16,137 nucleotides of DNA from SSC4 sp964642445. GTDB lineage: Bacteria; Chloroflexota; Anaerolineae; SSC4; Amarolineaceae. The notes beneath the pieces are model-generated. The model did no database searches. It saw only the letters and a program-made list of their open reading frames with translations, and had not been told where the DNA came from. Positions 7,095-14,135 of the stretch are shown in pieces. Where the stretch lies: NCBI GenBank assembly GCA_964642445.1, contig CAZXQZ010000105.1:1-16137 (forward strand), read 5' to 3'. Each line of letters opens with the position of its first letter. Within the stretch, counting starts at the first letter, position 1. Both the position numbers and the translations under genes were made by a program.

Positions 7095-7919
7095 GTGTCA
7101 ACCCTACAACTGGCCATCGAGACGGTCCGTGCCGCCGGCGCGCTGGTTGCGCGCTTCTACGAGCAGGGCGTGGCGTCGATCCACGCCAAGAGCAGTGCCG
7201 TCGATTTGGTGACCGAAGCCGATCTGGCATCGCAGGCCCTCGTGATAGAGGCGCTGCGCCGCCATTTCCCGGAATACGGGATTTGGGCCGAAGAAGGGCC
7301 CCAGGCACGCCCGGCGAGCGAGTCATTCTGGCTGCTCGACCCCTTGGACGGAACGACCAACTTCACGCATGGGTACCCGGTCTTTGCGGTGTCGCTGGCC
7401 CTGGTCGGCCAGGACGCGGTGCAACTGGGGGTCACGTACGACGTAGTGCGCGGGCGTTGTTACTGGGCCGAACGCGACGGCGGTGCCTGGTGTGATGGAC
7501 AGCGGCTGCGTGTGTCGACACGCAGCGCACTGCAGCAAACCCTGCTGGCCACCGGGTTCCCCTACAGCCGTGCTAGCAACCCCGACAACAACCTGGCCGA
7601 ATTCAACTACTTTATGCCCCGCTGCCGGGGGGTACGCCGCGCCGGCTCCGCCGCCATGGACCTGGCCTGGGTGGCCGAAGGCATCCTGGATGGTTACTGG
7701 GAATCCAACCTGAACCCGTGGGATTGGGGGGCCGGCGTGCTGTTGGTCACCGAGGCCGGTGGTCGCGTGAGCGATTTCACAGACGGCCCCTGGCCCCTGG
7801 AGGGTCAGCGCCTGGTTGCCAGCAACGGTCAGCCGGCCCTGCACACCGCCCTCATCGAAGGGCTGGCCCAGGCTCGCCGGACGGCCGCGGGTGTGCTGGC
7901 GGTGCGGGACGTGGTCTGA
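7095..7919 (+). CDS. inositol monophosphatase family protein
   Basis: Mg2+-dependent, Li+-sensitive-type phosphatase acting on myo-inositol phosphates or related sugar and nucleotide phosphates; cytoplasmic, 274 aa, typical length. Metal-site motifs are complete: DLVTEAD (37-43), WAEEG (64-68), DPLDGTTNF (82-90, Asp82 and Asp85), GSAAMDLAWVAEG (184-196) and NPWDWGAG with Asp210. The start is the GTG at 7095, 9 nt after AGGAG (7081-7085). The ATG at 7088 is in another frame, and the frame open back to 7032 crosses the promoter. First gene of an operon with the TPR protein (24 nt gap) and the exchanger. Being divergent from an SPT-like gene, it could serve inositol-lipid metabolism, but the true substrate (inositol-P, histidinol-P, fructose-bisP, PAP) cannot be told from the motifs alone. 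Confidence 0.93.
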   Translation: MSTLQLAIETVRAAGALVARFYEQGVASIHAKSSAVDLVTEADLASQALVIEALRRHFPEYGIWAEEGPQARPASESFWLLDPLDGTTNFTHGYPVFAVSLALVGQDAVQLGVTYDVVRGRCYWAERDGGAWCDGQRLRVSTRSALQQTLLATGFPYSRASNPDNNLAEFNYFMPRCRGVRRAGSAAMDLAWVAEGILDGYWESNLNPWDWGAGVLLVTEAGGRVSDFTDGPWPLEGQRLVASNGQPALHTALIEGLAQARRTAAGVLAVRDVV

Positions 7920-7943
7920 AAAGCCGCTGCAAGAGGTTCATTC

Positions 7944-9077
7944 ATGTACATTAGCCGGAAACGGCGCAAGCGACGATCGTTTCTGCCCATTATCGTCGTC
8001 GTTCTGCTGGTCATCGGCGCCGCCTTCGTTATCAACCAGAGCGCCAACCTGATCGAGCTGCGTAATCCGTTGGTGCCGCCCGAGCCTACGCCCACCCCCA
8101 CGCGCAGCGCCCTGTCCTACCTGGCCGAAGCCGAGGTGTTTTTTGCCAACGGCCAGATTCCAGAGGCCATCGACGCCTACGCAGGTGTCACCGCCCTGGA
8201 GCCGGATAACGACGAAGCCCTGCGCTGGCAGGCGCGCCTGCATGCCCTGCTGGGTCACACCGCGGTGGCGGTTACCCTGGCACAAAAAGCGGTCGACATC
8301 GACCCCACCTCGGCGCACAACATGGCTGTCCTGGCCATGGCATTGGACTGGAACAAGCAGTACGATGATGCGTTGAAGGCCGCGCTCGATGCGCTCGATA
8401 TCGATGCCACCCTGCCCGAAGCCCACGCCTACCTGGCGGAAATCTACATGGACAAGGGTATTTGGGCCCTGGCCCTGGAAGAGGCAGAGGCGGCAGTCAA
8501 ACTGGATGAAAACAGCGTCGAAGCGTGGCGCAGCCTGGGTTACGTCCTGGACCAACAGGGACGGCGCGATGAAGCCCTGCAGGCCTATGACAGGGCCATC
8601 GCCCTGCATCCCAAGCTGGGTTATCTGTACGTAGGGAAAGGTTATGTCTACCTGGCAGATAGTGATTACGAAAAAGCCCTGGCCGAATTTCAACGGGCCG
8701 TCAATGTGAATCCGCGCAGCGCCGATGGTTACGACGCGCTCGGCTGGGGGCACATGCTGTCGGGGGCGTCCGACCGGGCAGTGCTCACGCTGGAGAAAGC
8801 GATCGAGATCGATCCCGAGTACAAGCCGGTCTACGGTCATCTGGCCGTGGCCTATTATGCCCGCCGCAATTACGAGAAGGCCGTCGAACTGTTCGAAAAA
8901 GCGATTGCCATGAACCAGGCCACGCCGGAGTACTATTATGAGCTCGGACTTTCTTACATCTACAAAGAACCGGAAGACTGTGCCATGGCGGTGCCGTGGC
9001 TGCGCAAAGCGCTCGAGATCAACCCCGATAACCCGCAAGCCCGTCAGGGCCTCGAATATTGTGCGCAGAGGAGGTAA
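7944..9077 (+). CDS. membrane-anchored TPR-repeat protein
   Basis: 377 aa. A short basic N-terminus (RKRRKRR, 5-11) is followed by one hydrophobic helix (about 13-30), a Pro/Thr linker (PEPTPTPTRS), and then about nine 34-residue tetratricopeptide units to the end. Conserved TPR positions (A at 8, Y/F at 11, A at 20 and 27, P at 32) recur in units such as EALQAYDRAIALHP, KALAEFQRAVNVNP and KAVELFEKAIAMN. Topology by the positive-inside rule puts the repeats outside the cytoplasm. TPR arrays bind partner proteins; the partner is unknown. ATG start with AGAGG about 7 nt upstream. Its stop codon abuts the Shine-Dalgarno (AGGAGG 9069-9074) of the next gene, indicating coupled translation with the exchanger. 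No specific family name is recognised beyond TPR. Confidence 0.9.
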   Translation: MYISRKRRKRRSFLPIIVVVLLVIGAAFVINQSANLIELRNPLVPPEPTPTPTRSALSYLAEAEVFFANGQIPEAIDAYAGVTALEPDNDEALRWQARLHALLGHTAVAVTLAQKAVDIDPTSAHNMAVLAMALDWNKQYDDALKAALDALDIDATLPEAHAYLAEIYMDKGIWALALEEAEAAVKLDENSVEAWRSLGYVLDQQGRRDEALQAYDRAIALHPKLGYLYVGKGYVYLADSDYEKALAEFQRAVNVNPRSADGYDALGWGHMLSGASDRAVLTLEKAIEIDPEYKPVYGHLAVAYYARRNYEKAVELFEKAIAMNQATPEYYYELGLSYIYKEPEDCAMAVPWLRKALEINPDNPQARQGLEYCAQRR

Positions 9078-9083
9078 GCCAGC

Positions 9084-10133
9084 ATGAGATTTCTCTATTA
9101 TCTGCTCGTGTTTGTGCCGGTCGCCATTCTGGGTGAGCTGTTGCATTGGAACCCGCTCGTTGTTTTTGCCACCTCAGCCCTGGCGGTGATCCCGCTGGCC
9201 GGGTTGCTGGGAGAAGGTACCGAGCAGCTGGTTGTGCACACCGGTCCCCGGGTGGGCGGTCTGCTCAATGCCACCCTGGGTAATGCGGCGGAACTGATCA
9301 TTGCCATTTTTGCCATCCGCGCTGGCCTGTTCGACCTGGTCAAAGCGTCGATTACGGGCTCGATCATCGGCAACCTGCTCCTGATCTTGGGGTTGAGTCT
9401 GCTGGTGGGCGGTATCCGCCATGGACGCCAACGCTTCGACCGTCGCCTGGCGGGGGTCAACTCCACCCAGCTGATGCTGGCCACCAGCGCCCTGATCATT
9501 CCCTCACTCTTTGCGATTGGCGCCGATTCCAGCCATCCCCTCTCGGTCGATGCCCTGAGCATGGGGGTGGCCATCGTGATGATGGTCATTTACGTGCTGG
9601 GTATTCTCTTTGCCTTCAAACACGATGGGGGTGCGCTGGAACATGCGCACACGGCTGAGACCGGTCACGCACCCTGGACGGTGCGAAAGGCTGTCGTTGT
9701 ACTGCTGGTGGCCACGGTGGGTATCGCCTGGCTCAGCGAAATCCTGGTGGGGGCCGTCGAACCCACCGTCAAGGCCCTGGGCATCTCCGAGTTCTTCCTC
9801 GGTATCATCATTATCCCACTCGTGGGCAACATTGCCGAACACCTGGTGGCCGTACAGGTGGCGGCCAAAAACCAGATGGACCTGAGCCTGGGTGTGTCGG
9901 TGGGGTCGAGCCTGCAAATTGCCCTGTTCGTAGCACCGGCCCTGGTATTCATCAGCTTGCTGTTTGGCCCGGAGCTCACGCTGGTCTTCAATCCCTTCGA
10001 GGTGATTGCCCTGTTCACCACGAGTGTCATCGCCGCACTCGTATCGGTCGACGGCGAATCGAACTGGCTGGAGGGCGCGCAGCTGCTGGCACTGTATGCG
10101 ATTGTGGCACTGGCCTTTTTCTTCTTGCGGTGA
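9084..10133 (+). CDS. caxA: Ca2+/H+ exchanger, CaxA type
   Basis: Membrane antiporter of the CaCA/CAX family that exports Ca2+ in exchange for protons. 349 aa with about 11 hydrophobic segments in two halves, separated by a short acidic/His-rich stretch (about 180-197). The two signature repeats are intact: GNAAELIIAIFAIRAG (66-81, Glu70) and GNIAEHLVAVQVAAKNQ (248-264, Glu252), followed by GSIIGN and SVGSSLQIALFV respectively. Length and motif layout match bacterial CaxA. Start: ATG at 9084, with AGGAGG 9 nt upstream overlapping the end of the TPR gene. It is the last gene of the plus-strand operon and converges on the dehydratase gene with only 5 nt between them; no terminator is visible. 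Confidence 0.94.
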   Translation: MRFLYYLLVFVPVAILGELLHWNPLVVFATSALAVIPLAGLLGEGTEQLVVHTGPRVGGLLNATLGNAAELIIAIFAIRAGLFDLVKASITGSIIGNLLLILGLSLLVGGIRHGRQRFDRRLAGVNSTQLMLATSALIIPSLFAIGADSSHPLSVDALSMGVAIVMMVIYVLGILFAFKHDGGALEHAHTAETGHAPWTVRKAVVVLLVATVGIAWLSEILVGAVEPTVKALGISEFFLGIIIIPLVGNIAEHLVAVQVAAKNQMDLSLGVSVGSSLQIALFVAPALVFISLLFGPELTLVFNPFEVIALFTTSVIAALVSVDGESNWLEGAQLLALYAIVALAFFFLR

Positions 10134-10138
10134 CGACT

Positions 10139-10474
10139 TCAGGCTAACAGGTCGGTCTTGGCGGCGGCGATGAAGTCGTTGCGGTGCAGCCCGCGGATCT
10201 TGTGCGTCCACCAGGTGACGGTCACGCGTCCCCATTCGGTGAGCAGCGCCGGGTGGTGGCCCTCCTCCTCGGCCAGGGCACCCACCCGGTTCGTAAACGC
10301 GAGGGCCGCGGCAAAGTCGGGGAATGAAAAAACGCGGGTCAGGCGCGGGATGGCATCGACTTCGACGATCTGCCAGGCAGGGATCTGCGGGAGGAATTCA
10401 GCAATCTCGGCCGCTGTGGCGTGCGGGGCATCTCGCCGGCAGGCAACACACTGCAGAGAGGTGAGTGTATTCAT
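10139..10474 (-). CDS. phhB: pterin-4a-carbinolamine dehydratase (PCD/DCoH)
   Basis: Dehydrates 4a-hydroxytetrahydrobiopterin, recycling the pterin cofactor. 111 aa, normal length. The catalytic triad is readable: His73 and His74 in EGHHP, then His91 in WTHK, with the same 18/17-residue spacing as in the animal enzyme (62/63 and 80). The flanking W-G-R-V-T-V-T-W and GLHRNDF stretches also fit. The N-terminal C-x2-C (CVAC) is common in bacterial members. The start is the ATG at 10474; the open frame further upstream lies within the aldolase gene. Last gene of the Crp-MTAP-like-aldolase operon, 13 nt after the aldolase stop. No aromatic amino acid hydroxylase is in the window, so its pterin source here is unclear. 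Confidence 0.93.
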   Translation of the reverse strand: MNTLTSLQCVACRRDAPHATAAEIAEFLPQIPAWQIVEVDAIPRLTRVFSFPDFAAALAFTNRVGALAEEEGHHPALLTEWGRVTVTWWTHKIRGLHRNDFIAAAKTDLLA

Positions 10475-10487
10475 TGAGTCGGCCTCG

Positions 10488-11135
10488 TCATGATGATGGA
10501 TTCTGCACGGCGTAACGAATCGCCAGCAGTGCTGCGCGGTCGGCATCGCTGAGGATCCGGATTGGCCGGCCGGTGGCATGAGCGGCCAGCAGGATACGTG
10601 CCGTCTCCTCGACAAGACCCGACCGCAGCAGGGCTTCGTCGACGTGGCGTCCGACGGCCAGCATGCCGTGGTTCTGCAGGAGGAGGGCACTGGCGGCGGT
10701 GAGCCCGTGGGTCACTGCCGCACGCAGCGCCGGGCTGCCCGGCTGGAGATAGGGCAGCAGCGGCACCTGATCGCCCAGGTAGATGAAAAAGTCGGGCGTC
10801 AGGGCCGGCAGTGCCAGGCCCACGACACCACACGCAATCGCCGAGGGTGGATGGGCGTGGATGACGACCCGTGTCGCGGCGTTCGCCTGGTAAGCAGCCA
10901 GGTGCATGGGCAGCTCGGAGGACGGTCGGCCACTGCCCACCACGCGCGCCGTCGATAGAGCGACCGCTACGAAGTCATCCGCTGTCAGCCGGTCCAAAAC
11001 AGCCCCGCGTGCCGTGACGTAGACCATCTCAGCGATACGCGCGCTGAGGTTACCGCCGCGTCCCAGGACCCAACCCTGGGATACCAGGCTGCGGCCGCAG
11101 TCGATCAGCTCGGCGATTATGGTGTTCGAATCCAC
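10488..11135 (-). CDS. class II aldolase/adducin family protein (FucA/MtnB/Ald2-like)
   Basis: Zinc-dependent sugar-phosphate aldolase fold. With the GTG at 11135 as start (AGAGG 5-6 nt upstream) the protein has 215 aa, the same length as E. coli FucA. Its catalytic residues then sit one position off FucA: Glu74 (SSELPMH), zinc ligands His93 and His95 (HAHPP) and His156 (QNHG). The substrate phosphate loop GRGGNLSAR is at 26-33. An ATG at 11156 would add 7 residues but has a poorer ribosome site. Substrate cannot be read from the sequence. Next to an MTA-phosphorylase-family gene the best guesses are 5-methylthioribulose-1-P dehydratase (MtnB) or the aldolase of the MTA/5'-deoxyadenosine DHAP shunt (Ald2). 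Fuculose- or rhamnulose-1-P aldolase is the alternative. It lies between the MTAP-like and dehydratase genes. Confidence 0.9.
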   Translation of the reverse strand: MDSNTIIAELIDCGRSLVSQGWVLGRGGNLSARIAEMVYVTARGAVLDRLTADDFVAVALSTARVVGSGRPSSELPMHLAAYQANAATRVVIHAHPPSAIACGVVGLALPALTPDFFIYLGDQVPLLPYLQPGSPALRAAVTHGLTAASALLLQNHGMLAVGRHVDEALLRSGLVEETARILLAAHATGRPIRILSDADRAALLAIRYAVQNPSS

Positions 11136-11208
11136 AGGTTCCTCTCGACGCTGCATTTTCCAGGGAAGATGCGTTCGACCGCGGCGCGAGTGGGCATCCG
11201 CATACCGG

Positions 11209-11991
11209 TCAGAACCAGGTCTTCCAGTCGGTGCCCAGGGCTCCCCGCGTGCGCGCGTTGGCCTGACTTTGGTCGCAGGTACACGTGCGCGTGGCAGTCA
11301 ATGCGGCCAGGGCGGCGGGCAGCGCATCCAGCACCTGGCGCAGCGCGGCTCGGAACTCGCCGCTGTGTTCGCCGTGCGCGGCGGCCGGGCGATCACTGGC
11401 GGGTTCGATCACGGTGGTCAGGCCGGCGAAGCAGAGCTCCAGTTCTTTCGCCAGAATCACTTCGGGCACCAGGTTCAGGCCCAACACATCGGCGCCCCAG
11501 GCGCGAAACATGCGCGCTTCGGCGGGTGTCTCGCGCCGCGGGCCATCGAACCCCAGGTAGGTGCCCGGTGGGCTGGCGTGCGGCAGGGCGAGGCCGAGTG
11601 CGGTCCGGCACTGTGGGCAAAAGGCGGGCATCTGCGGCAGGTAACCCAAGCCACGCCGTTCGAAGTAGGTCGTTGGTTGGTGACGGGTCCAGTCGATGAA
11701 ATCGTCGGGGATGAGCAGGCTGCCGCGTGGGAGGAGCGGGTTGATGGCGATCGCCGTATCCCAGCCGATCACCCGCGTCACCCCCTGGTCCCTGGCAGCC
11801 CACAGCGTTGCCCGTGGGTCGGTACGGTCGGGCAGGCCGGAATAGGGCAGCAGCAGCGTTGTCTCCCGGCGCGCAAAGGGGCCGGCCGGTCCGTAGGGCG
11901 TATCCACCACAAACTCGTCCGCCACCGGACCCAACACGTCCAGGGCGCGCGGTGGCAGAATGACCCCAACCAGCAGTAAGATTCGTTCCAT
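11209..11991 (-). CDS. MTAP/purine nucleoside phosphorylase family protein, divergent active site
   Basis: 260 aa, of the family that cleaves methylthioadenosine or purine nucleosides with phosphate. Family stretches are clear in the middle: IPDDFIDWTRHQPTTYF (94-110), GFDGPRRETPAEARMFRAWG (147-166) and VPEVILAKELELCFA (175-189). The usual phosphate-binding motifs are missing: no GGTG near the N-terminus (VGVILPP instead), no RHG..H (PYSGLPDR at 49-56), and no T-x-C/A-GS (WDTAIAINP at 77-85). The late catalytic Asp region (usually TDYD/NYA) reads EPASDR. CPQC (125-128) is a possible metal site. The protein may act on an unusual substrate or not be a phosphorylase. Start: ATG at 11991, 12 nt after the Crp stop; second gene of that operon. 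Confidence 0.8.
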   Translation of the reverse strand: MERILLLVGVILPPRALDVLGPVADEFVVDTPYGPAGPFARRETTLLLPYSGLPDRTDPRATLWAARDQGVTRVIGWDTAIAINPLLPRGSLLIPDDFIDWTRHQPTTYFERRGLGYLPQMPAFCPQCRTALGLALPHASPPGTYLGFDGPRRETPAEARMFRAWGADVLGLNLVPEVILAKELELCFAGLTTVIEPASDRPAAAHGEHSGEFRAALRQVLDALPAALAALTATRTCTCDQSQANARTRGALGTDWKTWF

Positions 11992-12003
11992 GCCCGTCCG
12001 TTT

Positions 12004-12711
12004 CTAAAGCTGCGCCTGTGCTTCCAGCTCGGCCCGGTCGATCACCTCGATCCGGTGACGGTCGATGCGGATAGCACCCTCTTGGGCGAGGCTGCGCAGA
12101 GCACGTCCCACCATTTCGCGCACAGTACCCAGGCGTGAGGCCATCTCCTGCTGTGTGAGCATCTGCCGGCGTTCCACCGACCCGGCGTCGGCGCTGCGTT
12201 GTGCTTCTTCGAGCAGCAATTTGGCCAGCCGGGCCTTGACGGAGCGCAGTCCCAGGTCCTCAACCACACTAACGAGGAAACGAGCACGGCGGGCGATGTG
12301 CTCGAGGAGCGCCCAGGCCAGCTCGGGGTGACTCAGCGTCAACTGATGAACGTCCTCGCGCGTCAGGCGCCAGAGAACCGCCTCGTCGACGGCCATCGCA
12401 TTCACCGGGTTCGGCCCACCGTCCAGGGCAGCGACATCGTTGAATGACTGCCCGGGCCCCAGGGCGTGCAAGGTCTGTTCGCGCCCCTCGGTGGAGGTTT
12501 TGAAAGCCTTGACTTGCCCAGATTCGATCACAAACAGGCCGGCACACGGATCGCCTTCCATGAAGATGATCTCGCCGGGCAGGTAGACTTCACGCCGCGC
12601 GCGCTGGGCAACCGCATGCAGCGTCTGTCGATCGAGCACCGCCAAATAGGGTACCGTACGCAGCGTGCGCTCACGAGCCTGCAGTACCTCATCGATCAGT
12701 TCAGGTCGCAT
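12004..12711 (-). CDS. Crp/Fnr-family transcriptional regulator
   Basis: 235 aa. The N-terminal cyclic-nucleotide-type effector barrel spans about 20-130 (LPGEIIFMEGDPCAGLFVIESGQV, HALGPGQSFNDVAAL). A long dimerisation helix follows, then a C-terminal winged HTH (about 165-228; TQQEMASRLGTVREMVGRALRSLAQEGAI). The phosphate-binding arginine motif of true CRP (RSA) is absent; the matching place reads NPVNAMAV. There is no N-terminal Cys cluster as in FNR, so the effector is unknown. The start is taken as the ATG at 12711; a TTG at 12726 in the same frame is possible. Leads an operon with the MTAP-like, aldolase and dehydratase genes (gaps of 12, about 73 and 13 nt), so it may regulate that pathway. 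Driven by the strong promoter at 12759-12787. Confidence 0.93.
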   Translation of the reverse strand: MRPELIDEVLQARERTLRTVPYLAVLDRQTLHAVAQRARREVYLPGEIIFMEGDPCAGLFVIESGQVKAFKTSTEGREQTLHALGPGQSFNDVAALDGGPNPVNAMAVDEAVLWRLTREDVHQLTLSHPELAWALLEHIARRARFLVSVVEDLGLRSVKARLAKLLLEEAQRSADAGSVERRQMLTQQEMASRLGTVREMVGRALRSLAQEGAIRIDRHRIEVIDRAELEAQAQL

Positions 12712-12758
12712 GACTATCGCCTGCAATCACCATCACCTTTGAAAGTCAACGTGAGAGA

Positions 12759-12787
12759 ATCATACAGCCGCCCTGCCAGCGTGTCAA
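12759..12787 (-). promoter_or_regulatory. strong sigma-70 promoter of the crp operon
   Basis: Minus strand: TTGACA (12782-12787), 17-bp spacer, TATGAT (12759-12764), which is eleven of twelve consensus bases at ideal spacing. Expected transcript start near 12752, about 40 nt before the ATG. The -35 and flanks (GTGTCAAG, 12781-12788) mirror CTTGACAC (12806-12813) of the divergent promoter. Confidence 0.85.
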
Positions 12788-12806
12788 GTACCGGGCAGAT
12801 TCATTC

Positions 12807-12835
12807 TTGACACAGAACAAACGTTCTGTTATAAT
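12807..12835 (+). promoter_or_regulatory. perfect consensus sigma-70 promoter of the mini-FtsK operon
   Basis: TTGACA (12807-12812), exactly 17 bp, TATAAT (12830-12835): all twelve consensus bases. A promoter this strong is normally held off by a repressor, and the spacer is filled by a perfect palindrome (next entry). Expected transcript start is near 12842, giving a leader of about 200 nt before the ATG at 13041. Confidence 0.9.
12812..12829. promoter_or_regulatory. LexA (SOS) box, GAAC-N4-GTTC type
   Basis: ACAGAAC-AAAC-GTTCTGT: perfect 7-bp arms around 4 nt, containing GAAC-N4-GTTC, the Gram-positive-type LexA (DinR) box. It lies wholly between and touching both hexamers of the perfect promoter, so a bound repressor would block RNA polymerase. 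The site does not reach the crp promoter. lexA itself is not in the window, so binding is inferred from motif and position. Confidence 0.75.
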
Positions 12836-12842
12836 ACGAACA

Positions 12843-13040
12843 CTTCCACAACCCGGGCAATGACTGGTGTCAGACACAGCGCGTGCGTCGAAATTGCCGG
12901 CCCTGGCGTGTGATCGAACAGGTACCGTTGAACGCACGAAGTGCCGGTAAGGGGAATGTGCCTGGTGTAAGTGCCCGGTCTACTGCGGGCATGACGTCAC
13001 ACCACCGCCCTGCACCGGCGCCAGCAGGGGACCACAAACG
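12843..13040 (+). other. ~200-nt 5' leader of the mini-FtsK operon
   Basis: The span from the predicted transcript start to the ATG has no in-frame start codon and no convincing small gene. The only structure seen is a hairpin TGCCCG (12972-12977) / CGGGCA (12986-12991) with an 8-nt loop, not followed by T residues. No known riboswitch was recognised. AGGGG (13026-13030) serves as ribosome site. Confidence 0.4.
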
Positions 13041-14135
13041 ATGCGCCGACAACTGGACATGCAAGCCGACCGGATCGAAGCCGTTCTGGCCAGTCACAAG
13101 GTGACCGGGCGCGTGGCGGGTGGCACGGTGACGACCCGTTACACCCGGTTCGAGCTGGTCACCCCGCTTGGCACTCGCGTGGGCAGGGTGAGTGCATTGG
13201 CCGAAGAAATCGCTCTGGCGTTGGGTGCACGTTCGACGCGCATCTTTCGTGAAGGCGACAAAATCCAGATCGAAGTCGCACGCGACACGCGTGCGGCGCC
13301 GATCGACCTGGTGCCGCTGTGCACGCGCTTGTCGAATATTCCACCCTTGACGGCGGTGTTGGGTGTGGATGAGGAGCAGACGCCTCTCCTGCTGCGGCTG
13401 CCGTCGCCCGATGTGACGCACGTGCTGATTGCCGGCACCACTGGCAGCGGTAAGACGGCCCTGGCGCGGGCGATCCTGGCCTCGTTGGCCATGCACAACC
13501 GGCAGGGTGCTCTACAGCTGGTGCTGATCGATCCCAAGGGGCGCGGGCTGGGGCCGTTGGAGGGTTTTCCGCACCTGCTGCGACCGCTGGTTGCGACGAT
13601 CGATGAGATTCCAGGGGTTCTGGCCAGCATCGTAGCAGAAATGGAACGCCGTGACGCGCTGGCGCGCCAGCTGCGCCGGCCGATCGACACCCCGCGCATC
13701 GTGGTGGCCGTCGACGAGCTGGCGGACCTGGTGCAAACCGGGGGCAAAGTGGTCGAGCAGGCGTTGACCCGCCTGGCGCAGCGGGGCCGCGAGGCCGGTA
13801 TTCATCTCATTTGCTGCACACAAAAGCCAACGAGCGCTGCGGTCGGGGGTATGCTCAAGGCTAACTTCCCGGTGCGCCTGGTGGGCAGCGTCACCAGCCC
13901 TGAAGAAGCCAAGATCGCCACCGGCCTGGCGGGTTCGGGTGCCGAGAAGCTGCGGGGTGCGGGCGACTTCCTGTTGATCAGCAAGGGTTTGACGGTGCAC
14001 TTCCAGGCCGCATGGGTCAACGAATCGACGCTGTGCCGCATCGTCGACATGCTGCGCGAAGGTGGGCGTCGCTCGCGGCGGTGGAGCCCGCACGAAGTCA
14101 AACAAATCGCCGTACCGGAGGGGATAGCACTATGA
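13041..14135 (+). CDS. stand-alone FtsK/SpoIIIE-type DNA translocase motor, no membrane domain
   Basis: 364-aa ATPase made only of the FtsK alpha/beta motor. Residues 28-80 resemble the alpha/beta entry region (GTVTTRYTRFELVTPLG, RVSALAEEIALALGA, RIFREGDKIQIEVAR). Walker A is GTTGSGKT (132-139), and Walker B is VVAVDELADL (221-230, Asp225/Glu226). RLAQRGREAGIHLICCTQKPT (244-263) and FPVRLVGSVTSPEEAK are classic for FtsK. It lacks the four N-terminal membrane helices and the DNA-reading gamma winged helix of a full FtsK, which is encoded separately at 1-1760. Start: ATG at 13041, AGGGG 10 nt upstream; the frame is open upstream to 12951 but without a start codon. Predicted DNA-damage-inducible through the LexA box at 12812-12829. 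Plasmid or conjugative-type FtsK relatives are an alternative origin, but no integrase or replication gene is near. Confidence 0.9.
   Translation: MRRQLDMQADRIEAVLASHKVTGRVAGGTVTTRYTRFELVTPLGTRVGRVSALAEEIALALGARSTRIFREGDKIQIEVARDTRAAPIDLVPLCTRLSNIPPLTAVLGVDEEQTPLLLRLPSPDVTHVLIAGTTGSGKTALARAILASLAMHNRQGALQLVLIDPKGRGLGPLEGFPHLLRPLVATIDEIPGVLASIVAEMERRDALARQLRRPIDTPRIVVAVDELADLVQTGGKVVEQALTRLAQRGREAGIHLICCTQKPTSAAVGGMLKANFPVRLVGSVTSPEEAKIATGLAGSGAEKLRGAGDFLLISKGLTVHFQAAWVNESTLCRIVDMLREGGRRSRRWSPHEVKQIAVPEGIAL

Noticed and set aside
7938..9146. Minus-strand open frame of 402 codons
   Set aside because: Antisense of the TPR gene; its apparent internal repeats only mirror the TPR units.
11119..11979. 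Plus-strand open frame opposite the MTAP-like gene
   Set aside because: No recognisable domain, Gly/Arg/Gln-rich, fully opposite a gene with family motifs and proper operon spacing.
12972..12991. Hairpin TGCCCG/CGGGCA as a terminator
   Set aside because: No T-run follows, and it lies within the leader of an operon that would be silenced by it.
12883..13104. 73-codon open frame in the mini-FtsK leader
   Set aside because: Lacks a ribosome site, overlaps the motor gene out of frame, and has no protein-like hydrophobic pattern.
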